Under the pieces are notes generated by a model, which was not told the DNA's origin, did no database searches, and saw nothing but the letters and a program-made list of their open reading frames with translations. Positions 1-8,095 of a stretch of 43,056 bases of DNA are shown here, piece after piece. Position 1 is the stretch's first letter. Each line of letters starts with the position of its first letter. Position numbers and translations under genes: made by a program. This DNA comes from Selenomonadaceae bacterium (lineage in GTDB: Bacteria > Bacillota > Negativicutes > Selenomonadales > Selenomonadaceae): NCBI GenBank assembly GCA_017484005.1, contig JAFUTY010000009.1, forward strand, positions 1-43,056, in the 5' to 3' direction.

Positions 1-2
1 AT

Positions 3-71
3 TTCTATGGAGGGGAGGATATCTTCGTAAGCCGAAATGTACCAGAGTCGCAAGACAGTAGGCTTATGTGA
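3..71 (+). CDS. Possible C-terminal tail of TnpB, partial at 5' end
   Basis: One frame is open from the window edge for 22 codons and ends at a TGA at 69–71; it starts FYGGEDIFVS. It lies just where the end of a TnpB gene should be relative to the right-end RNA. The piece is too short to show any RuvC or zinc-finger residue, so the call rests on position alone. A second frame from 70 stays open to about 180 and could equally be chance. Confidence 0.3.
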   Translation, partial: FYGGEDIFVSRNVPESQDSRLM

Positions 72-277
72 GAATAGGTTGGTACAGCGACCTCATCTCC
101 GTAAAATCGGGTTGTGCAAAATCAGCAAGCAGATCTGTACGAGGAAAGGGATCGCCTTAAAGGATTTTGTACCGTAGGAACTACGGGAAGTTAAGCCTGT
201 GGAGACTCGGGATAGTCTAACGATGAATCCTGATCAATGAAGCAGGAATCCCGCGATTTCAATCGTGGGAGGTTCAA
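72..277 (+). ncRNA. Omega-RNA (reRNA)-like right-end transcript region
   Basis: In IS605/IS1341 elements the RNA guide of the TnpB nuclease is made from the 3' end of tnpB and the right end, with the guide segment taken from the flanking DNA. This stretch has several local inverted pairs (for example GTAGGAACTAC at 172–182) and the closing hairpin at 249–270. If it is functional, the guide would be copied from the sequence starting at 278. The 5' end is a guess; the 3' border is better supported. Confidence 0.55.
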
Positions 278-469
278 AAATTTAACAGCGAGATTTTTGC
301 ACATAAATCTGAAATTCCAACAATTTCTCCAGAAAGAATGGCTCGATTTACCTACTCTGCGGAAGAAATCGAGTCGCTGAAATTTTATCCGAGCACTGAG
401 GCATGGGTTGAAGAATGCAAGAAAAAAGGGCTCAAAGTTCATCTCTATAGAAGTGAATCTACCGAATGA
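278..469 (+). pseudogene. 3' remnant of an unidentified protein gene cut by the TnpB element
   Basis: Directly after the element end, a frame runs open for 63 codons to TGA at 467–469, and a terminator follows at once. The composition (KFNSEIFAHK…, then FTYSAEEIESLKFYP, AWVEECKKKGLKVHLYR) looks like real coding sequence in the style of its neighbours, with charged helices and CGA/GAA-rich codons. There is no start codon with a ribosome site at the left border. I do not recognise the family. The simplest reading is that it is the C-terminal part of a host gene disrupted by the insertion. An ATG at 338 could allow a 43-residue product, without an evident Shine-Dalgarno sequence. Confidence 0.5.
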
Positions 470-516
470 AAAAAGATCCCTGATAGATCGCATTGATCTG
501 TCGGGGATCTTTTTTA
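470..516. terminator. Bidirectional Rho-independent terminator
   Basis: A hairpin at 475–509 (arms GATCCCTGATAGATC and GATCTGTCGGGGATC) is flanked by an A-run on the left and a T-run on the right. It can end transcription from the fragment at 278–469 and from the autotransporter gene on the other strand. Its arms nearly match the hairpins at 22149–22186 and 42063–42096. Confidence 0.85.
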
Positions 517-569
517 TTGATTTACGAGATAAGTTCGCAATCGATGAGAATCGTAGCCACAAATTGGAT

Positions 570-584
570 CAAACGTCACGTTTG
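570..584 (-). repeat. Dispersed 15-bp palindrome, copy 1
   Basis: CAAACGTCACGTTTG is a perfect palindrome around one central base. It touches the stop codon of the autotransporter gene (585–587). On the gene strand it is followed by ATCCAATTTGT. The same palindrome and similar flank occur at 42031–42045 and, with compensated changes, at 32597–32611. Confidence 0.75.
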
Positions 585-2807
585 TTAGAATTCTTTTTTG
601 ACTTTCATTGCAAATTGAACACCTTTTTGATCTCCAACCCAGCCTGTCGTGTTGAGATCGAAAAGCCATGGTGAGGTTTGAGTCGGTTTCAATTGCCAAC
701 CTAACTCGAGCATTCCGCTAGATCCAGAAACTTTTGTCGAATTGTCTTCAGTCGTATCATAAACAGCAACTGCATCGCCGGTAAATTCATACTGATAAGC
801 TAAGCCTGTATAAAGTCTGCTGAATGGTTTGACAGCGCGAGTTGCACGGAATCCAACTTTGAATTTTCCACTATCAACTGACGAGAATCTGACATGTGAA
901 TTTTGCGCACCATCGACAAAGATATCAGTGCTAGATCCATTTTGATGATTGTGTGAATAGATCAAATATGTGTGGAGAGAATCTTTGCGACGCGGGCGGA
1001 ATATATGTCCAACGCGAATATGTCCGCTGAAAATCGTCGTGTCATTGTCATAATTCATATGAGCATAATCACCGTTGTATGGAATATTCCATGAATCAAA
1101 ATCCATCGATGCTCGCCCAGCTCGCAATGCGCCCTCGTAATAGAATCCGGAGTTATTAGTCTGTCGAGCGATAAATCCTCCAGCCCAATAATTCGATTTG
1201 CCTTCGCCATGAGTTCCGTCGTCAAGATAAGAATCATAAGTGCCATGTCCATAATCGATAATCGGAGCGAGAGTCAAATAGCCATGCGAATTTCTAAACA
1301 GTCGCGAAAGTCCAATATCGATGCCTTGATTCTTTGTATCGATATAGCCGCCATTTTTGAGTTTCTTTCTGAAAGATCCATAGCCCATATAACCAAAAAT
1401 CTCGTTGTCAGCGTGAACACTGACTTGCTCCATCACGCCCTCGCCAGCTCCGGTGCTATCATCAGTTTCGCCATTTTCACCAGTTTCGATTTCAGTTCCT
1501 GCCATTTCGATATCCGGAGTTGGGAAAATTTCTTCATTGACACTCACATTTGCAGGAATGACAAGAATCGATTCAGTTGCAACGTCAATCGCCTCATTTT
1601 CAGTCACTGAATCGACTGTTGCGATAATTGAGTTGCCCGATTGCGTCAATGAAAGATTGTAATTTGTCGCAACATCTCCGGATAGAGTTGATGTCTGAAA
1701 AAGCTCGCTGTTTGTCGAAATTTCTCCATTCGATGCAAGAAGTGTGATTGTATCGTTGACTGAAAGAGATGTTCCACTTCTAAGAGCAGCATTGATATTT
1801 GTGCTCGTGAGATCTGTGGGACTTGAAGTTGTGAGAGTTAGCATTGTATCGCCACTCGATGCGCTCGATGGAACGTAGAAATTGATCGTTTCAAAATTCG
1901 ATAGACTTCCAGCACTCAAATCAGTCGAATAGACATTGAGAGTATTTCCGGAGATCGATTCGCCAAAATTTCCAGTGCCTCCGGAGATCGTTCCGCGAAC
2001 AGTTCCGCCGTAAAAATTGATCACGTTATTCGAAATCGAGACTGAACTGCCATCGATTGAAGATGAATTTGAAATTGATGAATCATATCCAGTCGATCCA
2101 CCAGTAACATTAGCAACAGTTCCGCCATTTAGATTAATTGTGTTGCCAGTGATATTTCCAGCGTTGACAATGCTCGAATTATCCAAAGTGTAACTCGATA
2201 CACCGCCAGCGACTTGTCCCTCAACCGTTCCGCCATTGATATTGACAGTATTGCCAGTGATATCGCCGGAATAAGTTTCAGCACCGGATACAGTGTAAAC
2301 AGTTCCGCCGTTCATCGTGATTGTATTGTTATAAGCCTGCCCGTCTTGAGTAAATGCTCCAGCGAAATATGTCCGCTGATATTCTCCGCTCCAATTTGTT
2401 ATCGTCACGGTGTTATTGTAAACATTTCCATTCGTCGAATATGCACCATATCCAGAAAATGCATCGGAGCTCGATGAACCGTTGAAAGTGACTGTATTTC
2501 CATATGCAGACGATAATCCATATGCCCCATAAACTCCATATAGAATCAGTGCGCCGTCGATTGTCACAGTGTTTCCAGTCGCATCGGTTGAATCTCTCGA
2601 CGAGCCGTATATCCAATCTAGAGAATAATCGAAGGAATATTCCGTGCCGTTGACCGTGTAAGAGCTTTCGTTGACTGTGACAGTGTTGTTAGATGAATTT
2701 TCTGGAACAACTTCTCCCGCTTGAGCAAATTGATTTCCAAATAAAATTCCGTGAGTGCAAACTGTTGCGAGTGCGAGTTTCAATGCGATCTTCATTCTTC
2801 GCCGCAT
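585..2807 (-). CDS. Autotransporter (type V secretion) with beta-helix passenger and C-terminal barrel
   Basis: Predicted outer-membrane autotransporter of about 740 residues. The start is the ATG at 2807, with GAGGAGG six bases upstream; a longer TTG start would put the ribosome site inside the gene. Residues 1 to about 30 form a signal peptide (basic start, then hydrophobic LALATVCTHGILFG, cleavage near AQA). About eight degenerate repeats of the type GNTV-(T/N)-I-NGGTV follow, as expected of a beta-solenoid passenger. The last 270 or so residues have alternating aromatic strands and end in KVKKEF, a typical barrel C-terminus with final Phe. The passenger is rich in Ser, Thr, Asn and Gly and nearly lacks Cys. 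The passenger's role (adhesion, biofilm or other) cannot be told. The gene is flanked by terminators on both sides, so it is probably transcribed alone. Confidence 0.85.
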   Translation of the reverse strand: MRRRMKIALKLALATVCTHGILFGNQFAQAGEVVPENSSNNTVTVNESSYTVNGTEYSFDYSLDWIYGSSRDSTDATGNTVTIDGALILYGVYGAYGLSSAYGNTVTFNGSSSSDAFSGYGAYSTNGNVYNNTVTITNWSGEYQRTYFAGAFTQDGQAYNNTITMNGGTVYTVSGAETYSGDITGNTVNINGGTVEGQVAGGVSSYTLDNSSIVNAGNITGNTINLNGGTVANVTGGSTGYDSSISNSSSIDGSSVSISNNVINFYGGTVRGTISGGTGNFGESISGNTLNVYSTDLSAGSLSNFETINFYVPSSASSGDTMLTLTTSSPTDLTSTNINAALRSGTSLSVNDTITLLASNGEISTNSELFQTSTLSGDVATNYNLSLTQSGNSIIATVDSVTENEAIDVATESILVIPANVSVNEEIFPTPDIEMAGTEIETGENGETDDSTGAGEGVMEQVSVHADNEIFGYMGYGSFRKKLKNGGYIDTKNQGIDIGLSRLFRNSHGYLTLAPIIDYGHGTYDSYLDDGTHGEGKSNYWAGGFIARQTNNSGFYYEGALRAGRASMDFDSWNIPYNGDYAHMNYDNDTTIFSGHIRVGHIFRPRRKDSLHTYLIYSHNHQNGSSTDIFVDGAQNSHVRFSSVDSGKFKVGFRATRAVKPFSRLYTGLAYQYEFTGDAVAVYDTTEDNSTKVSGSSGMLELGWQLKPTQTSPWLFDLNTTGWVGDQKGVQFAMKVKKEF

Positions 2808-2865
2808 CTCGATCCTCCTCAAAAAATTTTTATGAATAACTACCTGCGCGATCTTCGACGGAACA

Positions 2866-2908
2866 CAAAAAATCCCTGTTAATTAATCATTTTCTAATTA
2901 ACAGGGAT
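2866..2908 (-). terminator. Rho-independent terminator after the aldo/keto reductase
   Basis: Arms ATCCCTGTTAATTA and TAATTAACAGGGAT (2872–2908) form a long hairpin; read on the minus strand it is followed by six T. It lies between the reductase stop and the autotransporter start, so it ends the reductase transcript. Confidence 0.85.
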
Positions 2909-2920
2909 CATTTCAAATTT

Positions 2921-3760
2921 TCAAGCTAAACCCATAAATTGCTCGACAACTTCAGGATTATGATGATCGAAGAAAAGTGAATGCCCGAGATCCAGCGATT
3001 TGATCTTTTCAATTTCCGCGGAATTCAATTCAAAATCAAAGACGTTGAAATTCTGTTCCATTCGATTTTTGTGAGTGGATTTTGGAATCAGAATCACTCC
3101 ATCTTGCAACAAGAATCGAAGAGCAACTTGAGCGGCAGTCTTTCCATGCGATCCACCGATTTTAGCGAGCGTTGGATTCGTGAAATAATTATTTTTTCCT
3201 TCAGCAAATGGTGCCCATGACATGATTTTTGTATCAGTCTTGGCGAGATATTTTCGAGCTTGCCTCTGCTGACAGAAAACATGCGTCTCGATTTGATTGA
3301 CTGCCGGCTTGATTCTTGAAAAATGTGCGATATCAACGAATCGATCCGGATAAAAATTCGAAACTCCAATCGCGCGAGCTTTTCCAGAATCGAAAGCTTC
3401 CTCGAGTGCTCGGTATGCACCATAGTAATCGCCGAATGGTTGATGAAGTAAAAACAGATCGACGTAATCAGTCTGCAAATTTTCGAGCGAACGATCGATC
3501 GATTCTTTCGCTTTTTCATATCCATAATTCGAAATCCAGATTTTCGTCGTGACAAAAAATTCAGATCGATTCAATCCAGATCCTGCGATCGCCTTGCCAA
3601 CTCCCGATTCATTTTGATAAGCCTGCGCAGTATCGAATGATCGATAGCCGACTTCAATCGCTTCTCGAACGCATCGTTCAGTCTCCTCGACTGGAGTTTG
3701 ATAGACTCCATAACCGAGCTGAGGCATCTTTGCTCCAGTGTTTAGAGTTACAAAATCCAC
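2921..3760 (-). CDS. Aldo/keto reductase (2,5-diketogluconate reductase type)
   Basis: NAD(P)H-dependent reductase of aldehydes and ketones, 279 residues, the normal family length. Visible motifs are FDTAQAYQNE (catalytic Asp and Tyr), the Lys in TTKIWIS, the His in LLHQPFG, and the C-terminal cofactor motif IPKSTHKNRMEQN. The substrate cannot be read from sequence. I chose the GTG at 3760 because AAGGGGGGA lies just upstream; the frame is open further up to a GTG at 3805, but that part lies in the tail of the transposon scar. It is downstream of the alpha-glucosidase on the same strand, separated by the scar at 3794–4205. Confidence 0.85.
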   Translation of the reverse strand: MDFVTLNTGAKMPQLGYGVYQTPVEETERCVREAIEVGYRSFDTAQAYQNESGVGKAIAGSGLNRSEFFVTTKIWISNYGYEKAKESIDRSLENLQTDYVDLFLLHQPFGDYYGAYRALEEAFDSGKARAIGVSNFYPDRFVDIAHFSRIKPAVNQIETHVFCQQRQARKYLAKTDTKIMSWAPFAEGKNNYFTNPTLAKIGGSHGKTAAQVALRFLLQDGVILIPKSTHKNRMEQNFNVFDFELNSAEIEKIKSLDLGHSLFFDHHNPEVVEQFMGLA

Positions 3761-3793
3761 AAAATCTCCCCCCTTGACTATGATTTCAAATTC

Positions 3794-4205
3794 TGAACCT
3801 CCCACTACTGAAGTTGCGGGATTCTAGGAGATTTTGATCTCCATTTAGGAAGTTTGATCAATTGATCCTTATTCCTACAGGCGTGTCCAGTGCGCCTCTA
3901 CACGATAAGACAAAAGTCTACACGTTTACTTTTGATTCTCACACATTTTCTCTTAGAACCCGTCACGATTCACCCAGTCCGGAGATTAAATCTCTAAGTG
4001 CGCGCTGCGGCGAGAGGCAAGTGTTGCCCCAAAAATTTTTGTTTTTGAATTCCATTTTGATAACGCAGACGACTACTGCGACGCTAGTTTTTACAGCAAA
4101 ACGATTCTATTGCCAACCTTAGCTTTAATCTGTTTGATTCTAAGATGTGAATTCTTAGCAGTCAAGATTTTGGGAGTTGCATTCCGTCTCACGAATACAG
4201 TTGCG
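3794..4205 (-). mobile_element. IS605-type right-end / omega-RNA-like scar without tnpB
   Basis: This 450-bp gap has no credible protein gene. Read on the minus strand, it ends in AGAATCCCGC, a TTCA loop, GTGGGAGGTTCA (hairpin 3800–3821), the same type of closing motif as at 249–277. Upstream are other paired segments: CGCAG…CTGCG near 4065–4085, CTAAGA…TCTTAG near 4140–4160, and GGAGAT…ATCTCC near 3826–3843. The body differs from the element at 1–277, so it is another subfamily. No TnpB frame is visible, so it is either a decayed element or a small non-autonomous derivative. The outer (left-end) border is approximate. Confidence 0.55.
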
Positions 4206-4210
4206 AGTTT

Positions 4211-5755
4211 TCACGTCATTTTATAGATTCTCGCATCAATCGGCTCAAGTTGAAGATCACTCGAATCGATTGATTTTTCAGTTGAGAGCATGATTTCAAA
4301 ATTCGAAGGAAGAATCTCGGAAGGAATTTCGACTGGATCATTTGAAAAATTCGCGATGATTATGAAATTTGATCCCCGTTTGAATGCAAAGATTCTTTCA
4401 TCGTCTTCGAGCAGTGGGATATATTCACCATCAATTTCATGACGCAATTTTGAAAGTTTCCGATAAAAATTCAAAACTGAATCTGGATCTTTGGATTCTT
4501 CATCGACAAGATTCCATGGCATCGGGACTCGAGCATTATCGCGACTGAACATTTTTACGAATTTCAGTGCGTCAGATTCAGAAAATCTCTCGTTCAATGC
4601 AAATTCAAACTGTCCTTTCGATGAAATATCGTCAACTTCATCGATGGATTTGAAATCGATATTTGTCAAGCCGAGTTCCTGTCCTTCAAAAATGAATGGA
4701 GTTCCGCGCATTGTCATTAAAATCACTGCGAGAACTTTTGCCGCTCGATTTTGAAACTCCTTCGGAATATTTGGGAAGAAATGATCGATCGCTCGCGGTT
4801 GATCATGATTTTCGAAAAAGATCGGCGCGAATCCATTAGATCGAGTTGCCGCTTGAGTTGAATTGAGTGCGCGTTTCAATTCAGAAAGTTTCCAATCGCG
4901 GGGATGACACCATTGCTCCCGTCCTGATTCGAATGAGAGGATTAGATGTGAAAACTCGAAAACTTCATCGAACGCGCCAGAATCTCCAATCCAAAAATTC
5001 AAATCCTCCGGCGATACTCCATTTGCCTCCGCGACTGTGAAAATTTCTCCGCGATCAAAAACTGCTTTTTTGAATTCGAATAGAAAATCCAAAATCCCTG
5101 GCGAATTCGCTGTCAATGGATGAATGCTCGACAGTCCATCGCTGCCGTCTGGAATTCCATCGCGAAAATCTTGAGGCTTTTTGATGTAAGTTATAGCATC
5201 GATTCGAAATCCCGAGACTCCTCGATCAATCCAAAAATTCGCGGCGTTGAATAATTCGCGACGAACTTCAGGATTTTCCCAATTCAAATCCGGCTGTTGT
5301 TTTGCGAATGTGTGAAGATAATATTGATTTCGCTCCGGACAAAATTCCCATGCCGATCCTCCAAAAATTCCGCGCCAATTCGTCGGTTGATCTCGCCAAA
5401 TGTAAAAATCAGATTTCGAATTCGTCCGATTTTTCTTCGATTCCAAAAACCATGGATGTTGATCCGATGTGTGATTGTAGACTAGATCCAAAATGATTTT
5501 GATTCCGCGCGATTTAGATTCCGCAACAAATCGATCAAAATCCTCGAGCGATCCATAACGCGGATCGATGTCTGTATAATTTGAGACGTCATAACCATTG
5601 TCAATCATTGGCGAAGGGAAAATCGGCGTCAACCAAATTGCTCCAACTCCCAGCGATTTCAAATAATCGAGCCGCTCAATAAATCCTTTCAATCCTCGCG
5701 AATCAAATGACTTTGGATAGACTTGATAAATGATTTCACGCTGCCACCATTTCAT
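4211..5755 (-). CDS. Alpha-glucosidase, glycoside hydrolase family 13 (oligo-1,6-/alpha-1,4-glucosidase type)
   Basis: Cytoplasmic hydrolase of short alpha-glucosides, 514 residues, usual length for the GH13 oligo-1,6-glucosidase/maltase group. It has the (beta/alpha)8 barrel start (WWQREIIYQVYPKSF), region I DLVYNHTSDQH, the QPDLNWENP motif, region II GFRIDAI with the nucleophile Asp, VAEANG with the acid/base Glu, and ENHDQPR with the transition-state Asp. The residue after the nucleophile is Ala, not the Val usual for alpha-1,6-specific members, so preference for alpha-1,4 bonds (maltose, maltodextrins) is a reasonable inference. Trehalose-6-phosphate hydrolase is less likely. There is no signal peptide. 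The ribosome site is GGAGGAG before ATG. Only about 20 bases separate the start from the terminator hairpin upstream, so transcription may depend on read-through. Confidence 0.85.
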   Translation of the reverse strand: MKWWQREIIYQVYPKSFDSRGLKGFIERLDYLKSLGVGAIWLTPIFPSPMIDNGYDVSNYTDIDPRYGSLEDFDRFVAESKSRGIKIILDLVYNHTSDQHPWFLESKKNRTNSKSDFYIWRDQPTNWRGIFGGSAWEFCPERNQYYLHTFAKQQPDLNWENPEVRRELFNAANFWIDRGVSGFRIDAITYIKKPQDFRDGIPDGSDGLSSIHPLTANSPGILDFLFEFKKAVFDRGEIFTVAEANGVSPEDLNFWIGDSGAFDEVFEFSHLILSFESGREQWCHPRDWKLSELKRALNSTQAATRSNGFAPIFFENHDQPRAIDHFFPNIPKEFQNRAAKVLAVILMTMRGTPFIFEGQELGLTNIDFKSIDEVDDISSKGQFEFALNERFSESDALKFVKMFSRDNARVPMPWNLVDEESKDPDSVLNFYRKLSKLRHEIDGEYIPLLEDDERIFAFKRGSNFIIIANFSNDPVEIPSEILPSNFEIMLSTEKSIDSSDLQLEPIDARIYKMT

Positions 5756-5772
5756 AAAAATCTCCTCCGAAC

Positions 5773-5816
5773 AAAAAATGATCTCTCGACGATTCTACAT
5801 CGAGAGATCATTTTTT
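5773..5816. terminator. Bidirectional Rho-independent terminator
   Basis: A hairpin of TGATCTCTCGA and TCGAGAGATCA (5779–5810) has an A-run on one side and a T-run on the other. It closes the mscL–exonuclease transcript and lies immediately upstream of the alpha-glucosidase ribosome site. Confidence 0.85.
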
Positions 5817-6583
5817 CAAATTTCAATTTCTATTTCAACTGGACAATGATCCGATCCCAAAATTTCGTCATGAATTTTGACATCTTGAATCAAATTCTGA
5901 ATCGATTTTGACGTAATGAAATAATCAATTCGCCAGCCTGCATTCGATTCGCGAGCATGTCTCAAATATGACCACCATGTATATGCTCCAATTTTATCCG
6001 GATATTTTTGACGAAATGCATCGATGAATCCCGCATTGAGAAGTTTGGCAAATTCCTCACGCTCTTCCTTCGTGAATCCAGAGTTATGGTGATTCGCCGA
6101 AGGATTTTTCAAATCGATTGGCTGATGTGCGACGTTCAAATCTCCACATAAAACAATCGGCTTTCGAGAATCAAGCTCCAACAGATATTCACGCAACAGA
6201 TTTTCCCAGCGGCAGCGATATTCCAATCGACTCGATTCATTGCCGACTTTCACTCGCGAATTTGGAGAATATATATTAATGAAGAAAAATTTCTCGAACT
6301 CCAAAGTTATCGAGCGACCTTCGCGATCAAAATCTGGAGAACCAATTCCATATTCAACATTGGTCGGCTCGATTTTTGAAAAGATCGCTGTTCCGGAATA
6401 TCCTTTTCTTTCCGCGGAATTCCAAAACTGCCGATAATTCGGAAGATCGATAATCGCCTGCTCAGGCTGCATTTTCGTTTCTTGAATCGCGAAAATATCT
6501 GCATCGAGCTTTCGAAATGAATCCATGAAATCTTTCTTGAGACATGCTCGAAGTCCGTTGACGTTCCAAGTGACAAATTTCAT
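5816..6583 (-). CDS. xth: Exodeoxyribonuclease III / AP endonuclease
   Basis: Base-excision repair enzyme that cuts 5' of abasic sites and degrades the 3' strand of duplex DNA. It has 255 residues, the usual length. Motifs in order are WNVNGLRA (metal-binding Asn), IQETKM (metal-binding Glu), the IYSPNS loop, CGDLNVAH (Asp and Asn of the active site), the YTWWSYL DNA-contact motif, WRIDYF and GSDHCPVE (catalytic Asp-His). The ATG overlaps the mscL stop by four bases (ATGA), so the two are translationally coupled. Confidence 0.93.
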   Translation of the reverse strand: MKFVTWNVNGLRACLKKDFMDSFRKLDADIFAIQETKMQPEQAIIDLPNYRQFWNSAERKGYSGTAIFSKIEPTNVEYGIGSPDFDREGRSITLEFEKFFFINIYSPNSRVKVGNESSRLEYRCRWENLLREYLLELDSRKPIVLCGDLNVAHQPIDLKNPSANHHNSGFTKEEREEFAKLLNAGFIDAFRQKYPDKIGAYTWWSYLRHARESNAGWRIDYFITSKSIQNLIQDVKIHDEILGSDHCPVEIEIEI

Positions 6584-7014
6584 TTGAGTTCAGAGGTGCA
6601 ATGTGGGCATCGAGTTGCATCATCCGCGACAACTTCCTTGCAGAATGGACATTTGCGCGGATCTTTTGCAGGCTCTTCTTTTGGTTTTGGCATCAATCGA
6701 TTGACTTGCTTGATAAGCATGAAAATCGCGAATGCAACAATCAGAAAATCGATGACGGTGTTGAGAAATGCACCATATGCAATGATTGGAAGCCCTGCAT
6801 CTTTAGCCTCCGCGAGCGTATTGACTTCCGTCGATGAAAGATTGATAAACAGATTCGAAAAATCAACCTGTCCAACAATCAAACCGAGTGGCGGCATCAA
6901 AACATCGTTGACAAATGACGTGACGATTTTTCCAAACGCTGCACCGATGATAATACCGACAGCCATATCGAGAACATTGCCGCGCATTATAAATTTCTTG
7001 AATTCTTCGACCAA
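6580..7014 (-). CDS. mscL: Large-conductance mechanosensitive channel MscL with C-terminal zinc ribbon
   Basis: Inner-membrane emergency valve that opens under hypo-osmotic shock. It has 144 residues. The amphipathic start [18 protein letters not shown], pore-lining TM1 (residues about 15–40) and TM2 (about 75–100) are typical. After TM2 it carries [18 protein letters not shown] (residues about 122–139), a four-Cys zinc ribbon added to the cytoplasmic tail. I choose the TTG start because GGAGGA lies eight bases upstream. It shares an ATGA overlap with exonuclease III. Confidence 0.93.
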   Translation of the reverse strand: MVEEFKKFIMRGNVLDMAVGIIIGAAFGKIVTSFVNDVLMPPLGLIVGQVDFSNLFINLSSTEVNTLAEAKDAGLPIIAYGAFLNTVIDFLIVAFAIFMLIKQVNRLMPKPKEEPAKDPRKCPFCKEVVADDATRCPHCTSELK

Positions 7015-7164
7015 AAGAAATTCCTCCTTTTCAAAAAGCTACATTAAATATTGTCCTCGCAGAATATTTGAATCTGCGAAAAACGAGCGATATTATACAT
7101 GAAAATTTTGATTCGACAAGCCGAGCTCGATTTGCAATTTTTGATTCTGCAAAGGAATTTTTTA

Positions 7165-7193
7165 TTGAAAGTTGCCTTGACGGGTGCTATACT
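7165..7193 (+). promoter_or_regulatory. Sigma-70-type promoter for ispH
   Basis: TTGAAA (7165–7170), a 17-base spacer and TATACT (7188–7193) lie about 40 bases before the chosen ispH start, in the gap between the divergent mscL and ispH genes. A nearby TTGACG (7177–7182) has no good -10 box at the right distance. Confidence 0.6.
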
Positions 7194-7232
7194 GCTTGAA
7201 AATTTTTGATTTTTTTGGATGGTGATTTCGAG

Positions 7233-8066
7233 TTGGAAGTGATTTTCGCAGATCATCTCGGTTTTTGTTATGGAGTGAAACGCGCGATTCACATTGCTCG
7301 GCAGTCAGCTCAAAATCCGCCGGCGTACACATTGGGCTCAATAATTCATAATCCACAGATGGTCGAGCGATTGAAATCTGAGGGAATTGGAGTTGTTGAA
7401 AATCTCGATGAAGTTTCAGAGGGAACGATCATAATTCGATCTCACGGTGTTGCTCCGAAGATTTATGATGAAATTCGTCGCAAGGGGCTCAATTTGATCG
7501 ATGCAACTTGTCCCCATGTCAAAAAAGCTCAATTATCTGCGAAATCTCTAGTCGATGAGGGCTATCAAGTCGTGATAATCGGCGAGAAAAATCATCCGGA
7601 AGTAAAAAGCATTTTCGAATGGTCAGATCAAAAAGCTACAATTATAGAGTCGGAATCAGAAGCTCAAAATTTTCCAGAAGTTGATCGGCTCGGAATTGTA
7701 TCTCAAACAACGTTTTCCAGAAAAAAATTCTCAGACATCGTTCTGATATTGTTGGAAAAATCTCGAGACATGAAGATCCTTCGAACGATCTGTGACGCGA
7801 CAGAGCATCGACAGATCGCGGCAATCGATTTAGCGTCGAAAGTCGATCTCATGCTCGTGATTGGCGGGAAAAATTCCGCAAATACATCGCGTCTCGCATC
7901 TTTATGTGCGCAGAAAGTTCAAACTTATCATGTTGAGACAGCCGCGGAAATCGATCCGAACTGGTTCAAAGGCGCGAAAAAAATCGGTATCACCGCCGGA
8001 GCTTCAACTCCCGACTGGGTGATTGAGGAGGCAGGTCAAACAGTTTTGTCCATCGATTCCCAATAA
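7233..8066 (+). CDS. ispH: 4-hydroxy-3-methylbut-2-enyl diphosphate reductase
   Basis: Last enzyme of the MEP isoprenoid pathway; it makes IPP and DMAPP using a [4Fe-4S] cluster. It has 277 residues. The three cluster cysteines are in GFCYGVKRA, DATCPHVKK and TICDATEHR. Substrate motifs SHGVAP, HPEVKSI, SQTTFS and the late GASTPDW are present. The frame is open to 7206, but homologues begin with a short stretch before the first Cys, and TTG at 7233 is preceded by GGATGGTGAT, so that is the start taken. It is followed by the S1 protein gene, a neighbour pair common in Firmicutes. Confidence 0.93.
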   Translation: MEVIFADHLGFCYGVKRAIHIARQSAQNPPAYTLGSIIHNPQMVERLKSEGIGVVENLDEVSEGTIIIRSHGVAPKIYDEIRRKGLNLIDATCPHVKKAQLSAKSLVDEGYQVVIIGEKNHPEVKSIFEWSDQKATIIESESEAQNFPEVDRLGIVSQTTFSRKKFSDIVLILLEKSRDMKILRTICDATEHRQIAAIDLASKVDLMLVIGGKNSANTSRLASLCAQKVQTYHVETAAEIDPNWFKGAKKIGITAGASTPDWVIEEAGQTVLSIDSQ

Positions 8067-8095
8067 AATTTTCAAATGTAGAGGTGTTTGTTGCA

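Larger units (their letters stand above)
1..277 (+). mobile_element. Right end of an IS200/IS605 (IS1341-like) TnpB element, partial
   Basis: The first 277 bases have the look of the 3' end of a TnpB transposon. They finish in a conserved-style terminal hairpin (stem 249–257 with 262–270, loop TTCA) followed by GGAGGTTCAA, which is how many tnpB right ends close. There are no terminal inverted repeats, as expected for this family. The rest of the element, including most of tnpB and any tnpA, lies left of the window. The element abuts an open coding fragment at 278. Seen: hairpin and closing motif. Inferred: family assignment and exact right boundary. Confidence 0.7.

Noticed and set aside
3862..4122. 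86-codon plus-strand frame in the intergenic scar
   Set aside because: No ribosome site, unusual amino acid composition, and it lies in structured right-end RNA sequence on the opposite strand.
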